A DNA stretch of 64,000 nt from CALJFL01 sp036961205 (GCA_036961205.1 JBALVI010000001.1:992001-1056000), one strand, 5' to 3'; positions 16,115 through 24,880 are shown, counted from the stretch's first letter. A program made the numbers and translations. The notes: generated by a model not told the origin, from the sequence alone.

Positions 16115-17608
16115 TTAGCTAGCGTCCAACCCCAACTCATCCCAAAGCTCATCGACCCGGGCACGGGTAGCGTCGTCCATCGAGATGGGTGTGCCCCATT
16201 CCCTGTCCGTCTCGCCAGGCCATTTGTTGGTCGCATCAAAGCCTACTTTTGAACCCAGTCCCGCAACCGGTGAAGCAAAGTCGAGATAGTCTATTGGCGT
16301 ATTGTCGATAAACACGCAATCGCGGCGTGGGTCCATGCGTGTTGTCATTGCCCAGACCACGTCTTTCCAGTCACGGGCGTTGACGTCGTCGTCAGTGACG
16401 ATAATGAATTTGGTATACATAAACTGGCGTAGGAAGGACCAGATCCCCAGCATCACTCGCTTGGCATGTCCCGGGTATTCCTTGCGCATGGTGACGACTG
16501 CCATTCGGTAGGAGCAGCCTTCGGGCGGCAGGTAAAAATCACTGATTTCCGGAAACTGCTTTTTCAGAATTGGGACAAATACTTCGTTCAGGGCAACGCC
16601 CAGTACCGCCGGTTCATCTGGCGGTCGCCCAGTGTAGGTACTGTGGTAAATCGGCGCTTCTCGGGTAGTGATCGCATCGACGGTAAACACGGGGAAAGAT
16701 TCTACCTCGTTGTAGTAGCCGGTATGGTCCCCGAAAGGACCCTCGTCTGCCATCTCGCCGGGTTCGAGATAGCCTTCCAAAATAAATTCAGCGCTGGCAG
16801 GAATCTGTAGGCCGTGCTCGCGACACAGTGGTGTTATGCATTCGGCTACTTCAGTTTTTTTGCCCCGCAGCAAGCCGGCAAAGCCGTATTCAGAGATAGA
16901 GTCTGGGACGGGGGTGACGGCACCCAGGGTTGTTGCAGGGTCCGCGCCTAGAGCAACCGCTACCGGGTAACGCTTGCCTGGGTTCTTTAATTGCCAGTCA
17001 CGGTAGTCCAGGGCGCCGCCCCGATGAGAGAGCCAGCGCATGATCAGTTTATTGCGACCAATCAGTTGCATCCGATAGATACCGAGATTCTGACGTTCTT
17101 TCTCGGGCCCGCGGGTGATCACCAGCGGCCATGTTATAAGCGGGCCGGCGTCACCGGGCCAGCAAGTCTGTATTGGTAACTGATACAAGTCGACGTCGTC
17201 ACCGTGTCGCTGGTGAAATTGACAGACTGGGTTGCGCACCAGTTTGGGGCTCATGGTGAGAACTTTTTTTAGTATCGGTGCCTTATCGATGGCGTCGCGC
17301 ATGCCTTTAGGCGGATCCGGTTGTCGCAGATAGGCGAGCAGTTCGCCTATCTCGCGTAGAGCCGAGACCTTTTCCGCGCCCATGCCCAGCGCCACCCGAT
17401 GTTCGGTGCCGAACAGGTTGGCCAGTACGGGGGTGTTAAAACCTTTGGGATTTTCGAACAACAGGGCCGGACCGCCAGCGCGCAGAGTGCGATCGGCGAT
17501 CTCGGTCATTTCAAGATGGGGGTCAACTTCTACGCTGATCCGCTTGAGTTCGCCACGCTGTTCGAGGGCGGCGATAAAATCGCGTAAATCAGAATATTCG
17601 ATGGCCAC
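16115..17608 (-). CDS. ubiD: 4-hydroxy-3-polyprenylbenzoate decarboxylase UbiD
   Basis: Prenylated-FMN decarboxylase of ubiquinone synthesis, 497 residues (E. coli 497). It starts MAIEYSDLRDFIAALEQRGELKRI and carries family motifs such as PALLFENPKGF, NLGIYRMQLIG, ALGADPATTLGAVTPVPD, EGPFGDHTGYYNE (with catalytic acidic residues) and IVTDDDVNARDW. Its partner UbiX, which makes the cofactor, is not in the window. Confidence 0.95.
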   Translation of the reverse strand: MAIEYSDLRDFIAALEQRGELKRISVEVDPHLEMTEIADRTLRAGGPALLFENPKGFNTPVLANLFGTEHRVALGMGAEKVSALREIGELLAYLRQPDPPKGMRDAIDKAPILKKVLTMSPKLVRNPVCQFHQRHGDDVDLYQLPIQTCWPGDAGPLITWPLVITRGPEKERQNLGIYRMQLIGRNKLIMRWLSHRGGALDYRDWQLKNPGKRYPVAVALGADPATTLGAVTPVPDSISEYGFAGLLRGKKTEVAECITPLCREHGLQIPASAEFILEGYLEPGEMADEGPFGDHTGYYNEVESFPVFTVDAITTREAPIYHSTYTGRPPDEPAVLGVALNEVFVPILKKQFPEISDFYLPPEGCSYRMAVVTMRKEYPGHAKRVMLGIWSFLRQFMYTKFIIVTDDDVNARDWKDVVWAMTTRMDPRRDCVFIDNTPIDYLDFASPVAGLGSKVGFDATNKWPGETDREWGTPISMDDATRARVDELWDELGLDAS

Positions 17609-17693
17609 GTTTACACTTCCTCATGCACTCTGGCAGGACATTATAACGTGTTGTAGCCTCTACCGACGTTGCCGATTGGCTGAGGTGTGAACT

Positions 17694-18962
17694 CTACTTA
17701 CGCTTCATCGACAGGAAGAACTCTTCGTTGGTCTTGGTATCCTTGAGTCGATCAGACAAAAACTCGATAGCCGCCAAATCTTCCATGCCGTGTAGCAGTT
17801 TGCGCAAAATCCACATCCGCGCCAGTTCGTCTTCGTCGGTGAGCAGTTCTTCGCGGCGGGTACCTGAGCGACGAATATTAATAGCAGGGTAAACACGCTT
17901 CTCGGCAATTTTTCGATCGAGATGCAGTTCGGCATTACCGGTGCCCTTGAACTCTTCGTAGATCACCTCGTCCATTTTGGAGCCGGTATCAACCAGAGCG
18001 GTGGCGATAATAGACAAGCTGCCGCCTTCTTCAATATTTCTTGCAGCGCCGAAAAATCGCTTGGGGCGCTCCAATGCATGGGCGTCGACACCACCGGTCA
18101 GCACTTTACCTGAGCTTGGAATAACCGTGTTGTAAGCGCGTGCCAGCCTAGTGATGGAGTCCAGCAGTATCACCACATCGCGTTTGTGTTCTACCAGGCG
18201 TTTGGCTTTTTCGATCACCATATCGGCGACCTGTACGTGGCGCGAAGGGGGTTCATCGAAGGTCGATGCCACTACCTCGGCACCGCGTGCGCCTACTGAG
18301 CGCTGCATTTCGGTCACTTCTTCTGGACGCTCATCGATCAGCAAGACAATGATGTCGCACTCAGGATTGTTGGTGATGATGGACTGGGCGATATTCTGCA
18401 TCATGATGGTTTTACCGGCCTTGGGCGGCGCTACCAGCAGGCCGCGTTGGCCTTTACCTATGGGTGCTACCAGGTCGATGATGCGGCCGGTCATGTCCTC
18501 GGTGCTGCCATTGCCTACTTCCAGGGTGAGTCGTTGATCCGGGAACAGAGGCGTGAGGTTTTCAAAGAGGATTTTGTGCTTGGAATTCTCAGGTTTGTCG
18601 AAATTAACCTGATCGACCTTCAGGAGTGCGAAATAGCGCTCGCTGTCCTTGGGTGGCCGTATCTTGCCAACGATGGTGTCGCCGGTGCGCAGATTGAAAC
18701 GGCGAATCTGGCTGGGTGAAACGTAAATATCGTCGGGTCCGGCGAGGTAAGAACTGTCCGCAGAGCGGAGAAAACCAAAGCCGTCTTGTAAAATTTCCAG
18801 TACGCCGTCGCCGTAGATGTCTTCGCCACTTTTAGCATGACGCTTGAGGATGGCGAAAATAATATCCTGCTTGCGGGAACGGCCCATGTTATCGAGGCCA
18901 ATTTCTTTGGCAATATCGATAAGTTCCTGGGTGGATTTGGTTTTAAGGTCGGTTAGATTCAT
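17694..18962 (-). CDS. rho: Transcription termination factor Rho
   Basis: Hexameric RNA helicase of 422 residues. N-terminal helix bundle (MNLTDLKTKSTQELIDIAKE), cold-shock-like RNA-binding domain (GFGFLRSADSSYLAGPDDIYVSP), Walker A in APPKAGKT, Walker B in IIVLLIDERPEEV, and Q-loop/R-loop motifs (SSGKVLTGGVDAHAL). The order trxA then rho on the same strand is the classic proteobacterial arrangement. The 246-base leader before it (18963-19208) may hold autoregulatory signals. Confidence 0.97.
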   Translation of the reverse strand: MNLTDLKTKSTQELIDIAKEIGLDNMGRSRKQDIIFAILKRHAKSGEDIYGDGVLEILQDGFGFLRSADSSYLAGPDDIYVSPSQIRRFNLRTGDTIVGKIRPPKDSERYFALLKVDQVNFDKPENSKHKILFENLTPLFPDQRLTLEVGNGSTEDMTGRIIDLVAPIGKGQRGLLVAPPKAGKTIMMQNIAQSIITNNPECDIIVLLIDERPEEVTEMQRSVGARGAEVVASTFDEPPSRHVQVADMVIEKAKRLVEHKRDVVILLDSITRLARAYNTVIPSSGKVLTGGVDAHALERPKRFFGAARNIEEGGSLSIIATALVDTGSKMDEVIYEEFKGTGNAELHLDRKIAEKRVYPAINIRRSGTRREELLTDEDELARMWILRKLLHGMEDLAAIEFLSDRLKDTKTNEEFFLSMKRK

Positions 18963-19175
18963 AAAAAATTACTGGCGTAGGAGTTACATAAGAGAAAGAA
19001 GTATCAACGTGAGGGTCAGTCGGCAAAGCCAACAGTTAATGACGCAGATTGCTTTAGTGTTTGGATAGTAGAGTTTTTTATTGTGGCACAGATATGTGCG
19101 ACGGGTTGAAATGTAGCACCTTACGGAAGACCCGTCTAGCGCTTTTTCAGCTCATAAAATGGTCGGCGAAAGCGC

Positions 19176-19202
19176 CGGAACCACGCCAGCGGCGAGGTTC
19201 CG
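19176..19202 (-). other. Stem-loop just downstream of trxA
   Basis: CGGAACC, A, CGCC, loop AGC, GGCG, A, GGTTCCG: an 11-bp stem with one A-A mismatch, 7 bases past the trxA stop on the minus strand. No U-tract follows, so it looks like a transcript end-protector, processing site or part of the rho leader rather than a classic terminator. The remaining trxA-rho gap (18963-19175) shows no open frame. Confidence 0.45.
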
Positions 19203-19208
19203 CAGAAT

Positions 19209-19535
19209 TTATATTACTTCCTGAACAAATTCTGTCAGTTGGGTCTTGGACAGTGCGCCGACCTTGGTGGCCTCGGCATTGCCGTTCTTGAAGACGATAA
19301 GAGTTGGTATTCCGCGGATACCAAATTTGGGCGGAATGTCTGGATTGGAATCCACATCGACCTTACATACCTTCAATTTACCGTTGTACTCTTCGGCGAT
19401 TTCAGCCAGCACCGGGGCAATCATCTTGCAGGGTCCACACCACTCGGCCCAAAAATCGACCAATACGGGCACGTCAGAATTCAACACTTCTTCATCGAAG
19501 GTCGAATCGGTGACGTGTACAATTTGTTCACTCAT
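19209..19535 (-). CDS. trxA: Thioredoxin 1
   Basis: A 108-residue thioredoxin with the redox centre WCGPCK (C33, C36), the buried Asp in VLVDFWAEW and the cis-Pro loop GIRGIPTLIVF. It reduces ribonucleotide reductase, methionine sulfoxide reductases and others. I start it at the ATG at 19535 (MSEQIVHVTD), with GGAG six bases before it; an open frame 51 bases longer has no family match. Its promoter is at 19586-19613. Confidence 0.96.
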   Translation of the reverse strand: MSEQIVHVTDSTFDEEVLNSDVPVLVDFWAEWCGPCKMIAPVLAEIAEEYNGKLKVCKVDVDSNPDIPPKFGIRGIPTLIVFKNGNAEATKVGALSKTQLTEFVQEVI

Positions 19536-19585
19536 TGTTGTCTCCATAAGTTTGCAGATTAATTCTGCAGTGCAACAGGGTGGCA

Positions 19586-19613
19586 ATCATACCACTGGTG
19601 CCGGTGGACTCAA
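19586..19613 (-). promoter_or_regulatory. Sigma-70 promoter of trxA (extended -10)
   Basis: Reading on the minus strand: TTGAGT (19613-19608), 16 bases, TATGAT (19591-19586), with TGG directly before it making an extended -10. Transcription would start near 19579, giving a leader of about 45 bases. Confidence 0.65.
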
Positions 19614-19730
19614 CGGTGGTGCTAGAGTTTTTCGGTATGCTCATAGTACAGCCGGCTATATTGGCTGGCCTGTACGCGACCTTGCTACAGTTCAGCACCG
19701 ACAAATGATCGGTTTTTGCGTTAATCAGGG

Positions 19731-20000
19731 GTGTTGTCGCTAGTGACAGATGAAGTTTGGCATGTCTATATTCTCGAATGTGCCGATAAGACACTTTATA
19801 CCGGTATTGCTGTCGACTTGAGCCGAAGGCTACGGCAGCACAATGGTGAGATTGTCGGCGGTCCCAAATATACCCGCGGCAGGCGCCCGGTGCGGCTAAT
19901 GTGGTCTGATTCTGCCGCCGGGCGTGGCACCGCACTTCAGCGCGAAGCCGCGATCAAGCGACTGCCGCGAGCAGGTAAATTAAAACTTATTCGCTCGTGA
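19731..20000 (+). CDS. GIY-YIG domain protein (UPF0213/YhbQ-like)
   Basis: A small single-domain GIY-YIG protein of 85-89 residues. The first motif is VYILECADKTLYTGIAVDLS (equivalents of the GIY and YIG Tyr pairs), followed by the Arg in RRLRQHN, and YTRGRRPVRL. The C-terminal KRLPRAGKLKLI is as in the UPF0213 family, whose members have weak DNase activity. The start is GTG 19731, TTG 19734 or GTG 19743; all give the full domain. The last 14 bases overlap the end of the convergent ABC-F gene. Confidence 0.85.
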   Translation: MLSLVTDEVWHVYILECADKTLYTGIAVDLSRRLRQHNGEIVGGPKYTRGRRPVRLMWSDSAAGRGTALQREAAIKRLPRAGKLKLIRS

Positions 20001-21873
20001 GTGATTCCAGCTCTTCTTGCAGCTCAAGCCAGCGATCCTCCAGATCCTGCGCGCGGCTCTTTGTTTCCCCTTGCTGCCTTAACAGCTCCGCCAAGTTGGC
20101 TTTTTCGCCCGGCTCATAGATCTCCGGGTCAGCCAACTGCTGCTCCAGGTCACTCAGGGTTTTGCCCAGTTGCTCCATCTCTGCTTCGACTTTGGTCAAC
20201 TGTTGGGTGAGTGGGCGCAGTTTGGCGCGCTCAGCCGCAGCTTGTTGACGCTTCTCCTTCCTGTTGCCATCGCTGGCGCCCGCCGCAGATCCGTCAGCGC
20301 TGCTATAACTGGCCAGAATCCATTTCTCGTAAGCGTTGAGGTCGTCTTCGTAGTTCTCGACCTTGCCATCGTGCACTAATAACAACTCTTCCACGGTATT
20401 GCGCAACATGTGTCGGTCGTGACTGACCAGAATGAGGGCGCCGTCGAAACTCTGCAGGGCAACCTCCATGGCGTGGCGCATCTCCAGGTCCAGGTGATTG
20501 GTCGGCTCATCCAGAACCAGCAGATTCGGCCGTTGCCAGACCACCAGAGCGAGGGCGAGTCGTGCTTTTTCTCCCCCGGAGAACGGAGCGATAGCCTTGG
20601 TAGCGCTTTCGCCGCGAAAATTAAAGCCACCCAGAAAGTCGAGAATCTCCTGCTCTCGAGCTGTCGGAGAGAGCCGTTGCAAATGCAGCGCGGCGCTCGC
20701 CGAAAGGTCCAGAACTTCCAGCTGTTGTTGATCAAAGTAGCCGACGCGACAATGTTCACCGGCGACTCTGCGCCCGGCCAGCAGCGGTAGCTCGCCGATG
20801 AGACCCTTGAGCAGGGTGGACTTACCTGCGCCATTTTTGCCTAGTAGACCCAATCTGGACCCAGGTCGCAGGCTCAGGGAGACTTGCTCGAGTATAGGCT
20901 GGTCGCCATAGCCCAGATCCGCCTCATCCAGTATCAAAATTGGGTCGCTGGTGCGGCCCGCGGGTAGGAAGTGAAAATCAAAGGGCGAATCGATATGCGC
21001 CGGCGCCAGCAGTTGCATGCGCTCCAATTCCTTCAAACGGCTCTGCGCCTGCTTTGCCTTGGTGGCTTTATAGCGAAACCGGCGAACAAAGTCCTCGATT
21101 TCACCAACGCGGCGTTGTTGTTTCTCAAAATTCGCCTGTTGGTTGGCCAAGCGCTCAGCACGCTGGCGTTCGAAATCCGAGTAATTACCCTTAAAAGCGT
21201 TTAGCTGTTGATGTTCAATCTGCAGAATGCGCTCGCAGGTGGCGTCAATAAAGTCGCGGTCGTGCGAAATCATGACCAGGGTTCCGGGGTAGCTCTGTAA
21301 CCATTGTTGTAACCAGAGCGTAGCGTCCAGGTCCAGGTGGTTGGTGGGCTCGTCCAGTAGTAGTACGTCCGATGGGGTCATCAGCGCTCTGGCCAGATTT
21401 AGGCGAATCCGCCAGCCGCCGGAGAAATCGCCAACCGGGCGACCACTGGCGTTGTCGGCAAAACCCAGCCCCTGCAGTAGCCGCTCTACTTTGCGTTCTG
21501 CGCTGTAGCCATCGATATCGTCCAGCTCCGCGTGAATTTTAGCGCTGGCCTGAAAATCGCCGGCAGCTTCCAGCTCGGCCAACCGGTTCCGCAGGACCGT
21601 CAGTTTGGTATCTCCGGTCAGTACATATTCTCCGGCGGCTAGATCTGTGGCCTCCACTTCCTGGGCCATGTGGGCCAGGCGAAGCTTGCTCATGCCCTCG
21701 ATATCGCCGTTGTCGGCCCCCAGCTCCCCTAGCAGCAGGGAAAACAGGCTGGATTTGCCGCTGCCGTTGGCGCCAATCAGGGCCAGGCGCTGCCCCGGCT
21801 GGACAGTGACGTTGGCGCCGGTTAGCAGGTTTTTACTGCCGCGGCGCAGGCTTATATCGCGAAGAATTATCAT
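19987..21873 (-). CDS. ABC-F family ATPase, YheS-like
   Basis: A 628-residue ABC-F protein with two nucleotide-binding domains and no membrane part. Walker A motifs: GANGSGKSS and GKNGAGKST; signatures FSGGWRIRLN and FSGGEKARLA; Walker B each time LLDEPTNHLDL or LVLDEPTNHLDL. The inter-domain linker (RRVGEIEDFVRRFRYKATKAKQAQSR) is the P-site tRNA-interacting element. The C-terminus is a charged coiled coil. The start MIILRDISLRRGSKNLL resembles E. coli YheS. ABC-F proteins act on stalled or initiating ribosomes. The exact subfamily is inferred. Confidence 0.9.
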   Translation of the reverse strand: MIILRDISLRRGSKNLLTGANVTVQPGQRLALIGANGSGKSSLFSLLLGELGADNGDIEGMSKLRLAHMAQEVEATDLAAGEYVLTGDTKLTVLRNRLAELEAAGDFQASAKIHAELDDIDGYSAERKVERLLQGLGFADNASGRPVGDFSGGWRIRLNLARALMTPSDVLLLDEPTNHLDLDATLWLQQWLQSYPGTLVMISHDRDFIDATCERILQIEHQQLNAFKGNYSDFERQRAERLANQQANFEKQQRRVGEIEDFVRRFRYKATKAKQAQSRLKELERMQLLAPAHIDSPFDFHFLPAGRTSDPILILDEADLGYGDQPILEQVSLSLRPGSRLGLLGKNGAGKSTLLKGLIGELPLLAGRRVAGEHCRVGYFDQQQLEVLDLSASAALHLQRLSPTAREQEILDFLGGFNFRGESATKAIAPFSGGEKARLALALVVWQRPNLLVLDEPTNHLDLEMRHAMEVALQSFDGALILVSHDRHMLRNTVEELLLVHDGKVENYEDDLNAYEKWILASYSSADGSAAGASDGNRKEKRQQAAAERAKLRPLTQQLTKVEAEMEQLGKTLSDLEQQLADPEIYEPGEKANLAELLRQQGETKSRAQDLEDRWLELQEELESLTSE

Positions 21874-21957
21874 CAGGTGGCGGATTCTACCTATTGTTCA
21901 CTGGGCCACAAGAGGAAGTTTGGTGCTGGCGCAATGTTGACGGTCTCCGGTAGGACT

Positions 21958-21985
21958 TTGAACCAGTCAAAGTTTCGGGTATTCT
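21958..21985 (+). promoter_or_regulatory. Candidate promoter of the FKBP lipoprotein gene
   Basis: TTGAAC (21958-21963), 16 bases, TATTCT (21980-21985), about 28 bases before the start region. A TTGACG at 21937 is an alternative -35 with a poor -10. Lies in the divergent gap between the ABC-F and FKBP genes. Confidence 0.4.
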
Positions 21986-22019
21986 GCACGCCCTTATCTC
22001 ACCTCAAATGGAAGAATTT

Positions 22020-22760
22020 ATGAACAAGATAGCGCTACCGTTTGCACTGATCGCCATGATCGGTCTGCAAGCCTGTGACCAACAAACCTCCGCGCCGGCA
22101 GAAGAAGCCGAAGTAAGCCTCGAAACCCAGGAACAGCGCATGAGCTACGGCATGGCACTAGGACTGGGCCAGCGTCTGGCTGCTGAGGATCTACCCATTG
22201 ATATCGATGCGTTCGCCGCAGGCATCAGTGATGCAATAACCGGTGCTGAACCACGCCTTACTCAGGAAGAGATCACTGCTGAGCTGACTGCCTATCAAGA
22301 GCAGGCTATGGCCAAGCAGGCAGCAGAGCAGGCGGTGGCCGGTACGGCCAATGAGACAGCGGGTCAGGCATTCCTCGCTGAGAACGCCACTCGCGATGGT
22401 GTTGTAGTCACCGAAACAGGTCTGCAATATGAGATTGTGGAAGCGGGTGACGGCGCGATACCAGGCGCTGATGATACGGTTGAAGTTCACTACCGTGGCA
22501 CACTGATCGACGGTACTGAGTTTGATTCATCTTACAGCCGTGGTGAGACTGTCAGCTTTGGCGTAGGACAAGTCATCGCCGGTTGGACTGAAGCGCTGCA
22601 GATGATGCCTATGGGTTCGACATGGAAGTTGTATATTCCGTCTGACCTCGGTTATGGCGCTGGTGGTGCTGGTCAAATGATTGGACCGAACTCTGCTCTG
22701 GTGTTTGATGTTGAGCTGATTTCTATACCCAGTCAGGCAGAAGATTCAGCCGCTGACTAA
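22020..22760 (+). CDS. FKBP-type peptidyl-prolyl isomerase, FkpA/Mip-like lipoprotein
   Basis: About 246 residues. A lipoprotein signal with lipobox LQAC (C19), the N-terminal dimerisation helices of FkpA/Mip (EQRMSYGMALGLGQRLAAED and a long Ala/Gln-rich helix), and a C-terminal FKBP domain (VEVHYRGTLIDGTEFDSSY, GWTEALQMMPMGSTWKLYIP, LVFDVELISI). Catalyses proline isomerisation and chaperones envelope proteins. The ATG at 22020 is chosen because GGAAG lies five bases before it; an in-frame ATG at 22008 lacks such a site. A strong terminator follows. Confidence 0.92.
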   Translation: MNKIALPFALIAMIGLQACDQQTSAPAEEAEVSLETQEQRMSYGMALGLGQRLAAEDLPIDIDAFAAGISDAITGAEPRLTQEEITAELTAYQEQAMAKQAAEQAVAGTANETAGQAFLAENATRDGVVVTETGLQYEIVEAGDGAIPGADDTVEVHYRGTLIDGTEFDSSYSRGETVSFGVGQVIAGWTEALQMMPMGSTWKLYIPSDLGYGAGGAGQMIGPNSALVFDVELISIPSQAEDSAAD

Positions 22761-22776
22761 ACTTTTGGTCGATTCC

Positions 22777-22810
22777 AAAGGGGACTTACCGTAGGTGAGT
22801 CCCCTTTTTT
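22777..22810 (+). terminator. Intrinsic terminator after the FKBP gene
   Basis: GGGGACTTACC (22780-22790), loop GTA, GGTGAGTCCCC (22794-22804), then six T: an 11-bp stem with one G-U pair, preceded by AAA. Clear rho-independent terminator 17 bases after the stop. Confidence 0.92.
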
Positions 22811-22896
22811 GGTTCTACGCATAAGTAAGTAGCGAGGGATCTGATTTTTCGAAGGTTGGTGAACATTTTGACTGCGGAGATCGATTCTTTAGCGCC

Positions 22897-22971
22897 GGGA
22901 ATGGACGAGCACAACCTTTTCAGTCGCTCCACGTGATTCGCTTGGTGAAAAGGTTGTGCTCGTCCATCCCC
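22897..22971 (+). repeat. Conserved-loop/variable-stem hairpin, copy C
   Basis: Left arm 22897-22922, right arm 22946-22971: 26-nt inverted repeats with one mismatch near the base of the stem. The outer stem reads GGACGAGCACAACC and complement; the inner part is TTTTCA/TGAAAA as in copy A. The 23-nt loop (22923-22945) matches copy A except GTGA in place of GATA in the middle. Stem sequence unrelated to A, B and D. Confidence 0.9.
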
Positions 22972-23071
22972 TACCATCTCGGGACGCCGAGCTATCAGGT
23001 TGGTTCCCTAGAAGCTGTCATAAAGCATATCATCGACACTGGAGATTCGGCGGGTTGGTACTTGCCGAGGA
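22972..23071. other. Spacer between hairpins C and D
   Basis: About 100 bases with no open frame of note, no promoter that I recognise and no similarity to the A-B spacer. Nothing else seen. Confidence 0.5.
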
Positions 23072-23140
23072 CGCGGGCGGGAGAGTGCTTCTCACCAAGC
23101 GAATATCGTGGAGCGACTGAGAAGCACTCTCCCGCCCACG
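23072..23140 (-). repeat. Conserved-loop/variable-stem hairpin, copy D
   Basis: A perfect 20-bp stem (23075-23094 with 23118-23137; outer part GGGCGGGAGAGTGC), extended by two pairs after one mismatch. The inner stem is TTCTCA/TGAGAA instead of TTTTCA/TGAAAA: both strands changed together. The loop (23095-23117) is identical to that of copy B and so inverted relative to C. It begins 16 bases after the rsd stop on the minus strand but has no U-tract. Confidence 0.9.
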
Positions 23141-23155
23141 GCCGCTAGAACGCAC

Positions 23156-23641
23156 CTAAACCCGCTGTGCCGGTTGCTCCACCTGCCGCCTATGCGAATT
23201 ATGCAGGCCAGCAATAAGCTGATCTTCCAGCACAAACCGCGATTCCAGCAGTTCGCCCAGCACCGATAAGTCGCGCTCCAGCGTGTCCTGGGACTGATCA
23301 TCACTGCTGTATTTTTCCTGGTAGGCCATGATCACCTCGGTGGTATCCGCTATGGCAGGCATCACAGTGGCGGCAAGTTTGTCGCTGCCGTCGGCAAAAA
23401 CTTCTGCCTCGTCGATCAATTCGTGAAAAACTTCGAAGTGCCCGGCGGAAACGTAGTCCACCAGGCGGCCGCACAGATCGGCCTGACGTTTTTTTAGTGC
23501 GTCCAGCGGTAGCTCGCTATCCAGGGTCACAACAATTTTGGTGTAGCTGGTCAGTAGTGAGCGTCGCTCGCGCAACCAGCGTGTTAGCAGCCCATCGACC
23601 ATAGCGAACTGCTGAATTGGATCGGTTTGCCGATTCGGCAT
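23156..23641 (-). CDS. rsd: Rsd/AlgQ anti-sigma-70 factor
   Basis: A 161-residue helical protein of the Rsd/AlgQ family. Family landmarks: LLTRWLRERRSLLTSY near the N-terminus, LCGRLVDYVSAGHFEVFHELI in the middle and LGELLESRFVLEDQLI towards the C-terminus. Rsd binds sigma-70 region 4 and favours alternative sigma factors in stationary phase; AlgQ does the same in Pseudomonas. It lies after dsbB on the same strand, as algQ/dsbB lie close in Pseudomonas. The family is clear; the regulatory role is inferred. Confidence 0.9.
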   Translation of the reverse strand: MPNRQTDPIQQFAMVDGLLTRWLRERRSLLTSYTKIVVTLDSELPLDALKKRQADLCGRLVDYVSAGHFEVFHELIDEAEVFADGSDKLAATVMPAIADTTEVIMAYQEKYSSDDQSQDTLERDLSVLGELLESRFVLEDQLIAGLHNSHRRQVEQPAQRV

Positions 23642-23709
23642 GAAGATTTACCCTGCTTGCCCCTGTGCTTCAACTATAAGCTTAGCGAGGCGGTGTGGGC
23701 AAGGGTGGT

Positions 23710-24201
23710 TCAGCGGCGCAGTGTCTGCCAGGCGCTAACGGCAAGAAGGGCGGTGAACAGGGCGAGGGTTTGCTCGGGGATGCTGAAGCCCAGCAGTGTC
23801 CACACGGTTTCGGCGCAGTTGCCGTCACCCATCAATACGAGGCTGATAGTCTCGCTGAACGGTAGCGTTTCAAGCATGTACTCCAAAGGAGGGCCACAGG
23901 CGGGAACCTGATCTTCGGGGAGGTGTTGCAGCCACACGTGGCGGACTGCGATGGCTCCGCCGGTAATGGCTGCAGCCGCACAGAGCCCACCGTATACACG
24001 TCTACCCCAGCCGGCGGGGTTGTGCAGGGCAGCCAATAGAGCGATCAGGCCTGTTAACACCACAAAAACGCGTTGGCTCATACACAATGGGCAGGGCGTG
24101 AGTTCTAGCTGGTGCTCCAGGTAATAGGCGAACAGCATGGATAGGGTGGCGACGGCGGCAATACCAAAAAAAACCAGTCGGGGTGAAAGCGCTTGCAGCA
24201 T
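23710..24201 (-). CDS. dsbB: Disulfide bond formation protein DsbB
   Basis: Inner-membrane quinone-linked oxidase of DsbA; 163 residues, four transmembrane helices. The first periplasmic loop has CPLC (C37, C40), the second C102 and C129, the complete redox relay; the quinone-binding Arg follows in SQRVFVV. DsbA is not in the window. Confidence 0.94.
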   Translation of the reverse strand: MLQALSPRLVFFGIAAVATLSMLFAYYLEHQLELTPCPLCMSQRVFVVLTGLIALLAALHNPAGWGRRVYGGLCAAAAITGGAIAVRHVWLQHLPEDQVPACGPPLEYMLETLPFSETISLVLMGDGNCAETVWTLLGFSIPEQTLALFTALLAVSAWQTLRR

Positions 24202-24298
24202 GGCTGTGATCCGTCAATATTTGAGAAGTTCGTCAGGCGGCCAATTTAGGGGGTTTTGCCTGCTAGTGCAACGTTCGATGGCGACCGCGGCCATTAGT

Positions 24299-24880
24299 TC
24301 AGCGCGCCAACCAATCTCCGGTAAATTTCTGTAGCTGTGGATAAAATTCGAGAAAACACTGTTCGATCTGCGGCCTTAGCGGCGCCACATCCTCATCGAT
24401 ATCGAGCAAGGGGTTGCCGCGGGAAAATCGTTCTCCAATGCGTGCGGCTACGCCTATCACCATCTGCCAGTCGTGATAGCGGTTGAGAATGTCGTATTCC
24501 CGTAAGCGCTCCACCATGATCAGGGTCGCGCTGCCCAGGTGCTGGGTGTGACCCTCCAGCACGTCCAGTACCTGATTGTTGAAGTGTGTCAGAGGATGGT
24601 CGCTAAATTGACGCCAATGCAGGGTCAGATAATGGTCAAAGCTGAGGTCCAGCAGTATTCCAGAGTAGCGGCGCAGACCGGCTGGAAACTGCGCCCGCAA
24701 GGCGACGATTTGGGGGTGACTATCGGTATAGGCGTCGATGGCACGATGGAGGCGAACACCCTGGGCAATATCGGCGGGTAACTCCTGGCCAATTACCCCT
24801 TTGTAGTAATCGCCCTCCAGCGCGCCGACGAGCAGGCCCTCGTCAGGCCAGGCCTGGTGAAAATGGGCGAGAAAGTTCAC
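24299..24880 (-). CDS. acpH: Acyl carrier protein phosphodiesterase
   Basis: A 193-residue AcpH-like hydrolase that removes 4'-phosphopantetheine from holo-ACP. It starts MNFLAHFHQAW and carries GALEGDYYKG and VRLHRAIDAYTDSHP, with the HD-like metal-binding His/Asp set, and SFDHYLTLHW. It lies 18 bases after the gshA stop on the same strand. Confidence 0.9.
   Translation of the reverse strand: MNFLAHFHQAWPDEGLLVGALEGDYYKGVIGQELPADIAQGVRLHRAIDAYTDSHPQIVALRAQFPAGLRRYSGILLDLSFDHYLTLHWRQFSDHPLTHFNNQVLDVLEGHTQHLGSATLIMVERLREYDILNRYHDWQMVIGVAARIGERFSRGNPLLDIDEDVAPLRPQIEQCFLEFYPQLQKFTGDWLAR

Noticed and set aside
22897..23140. Hairpins as CRISPR repeats or intrinsic terminators
   Set aside because: Only two copies per site, inverted, with different stems; no U-tracts; a genuine terminator lies just upstream at 22777-22810.
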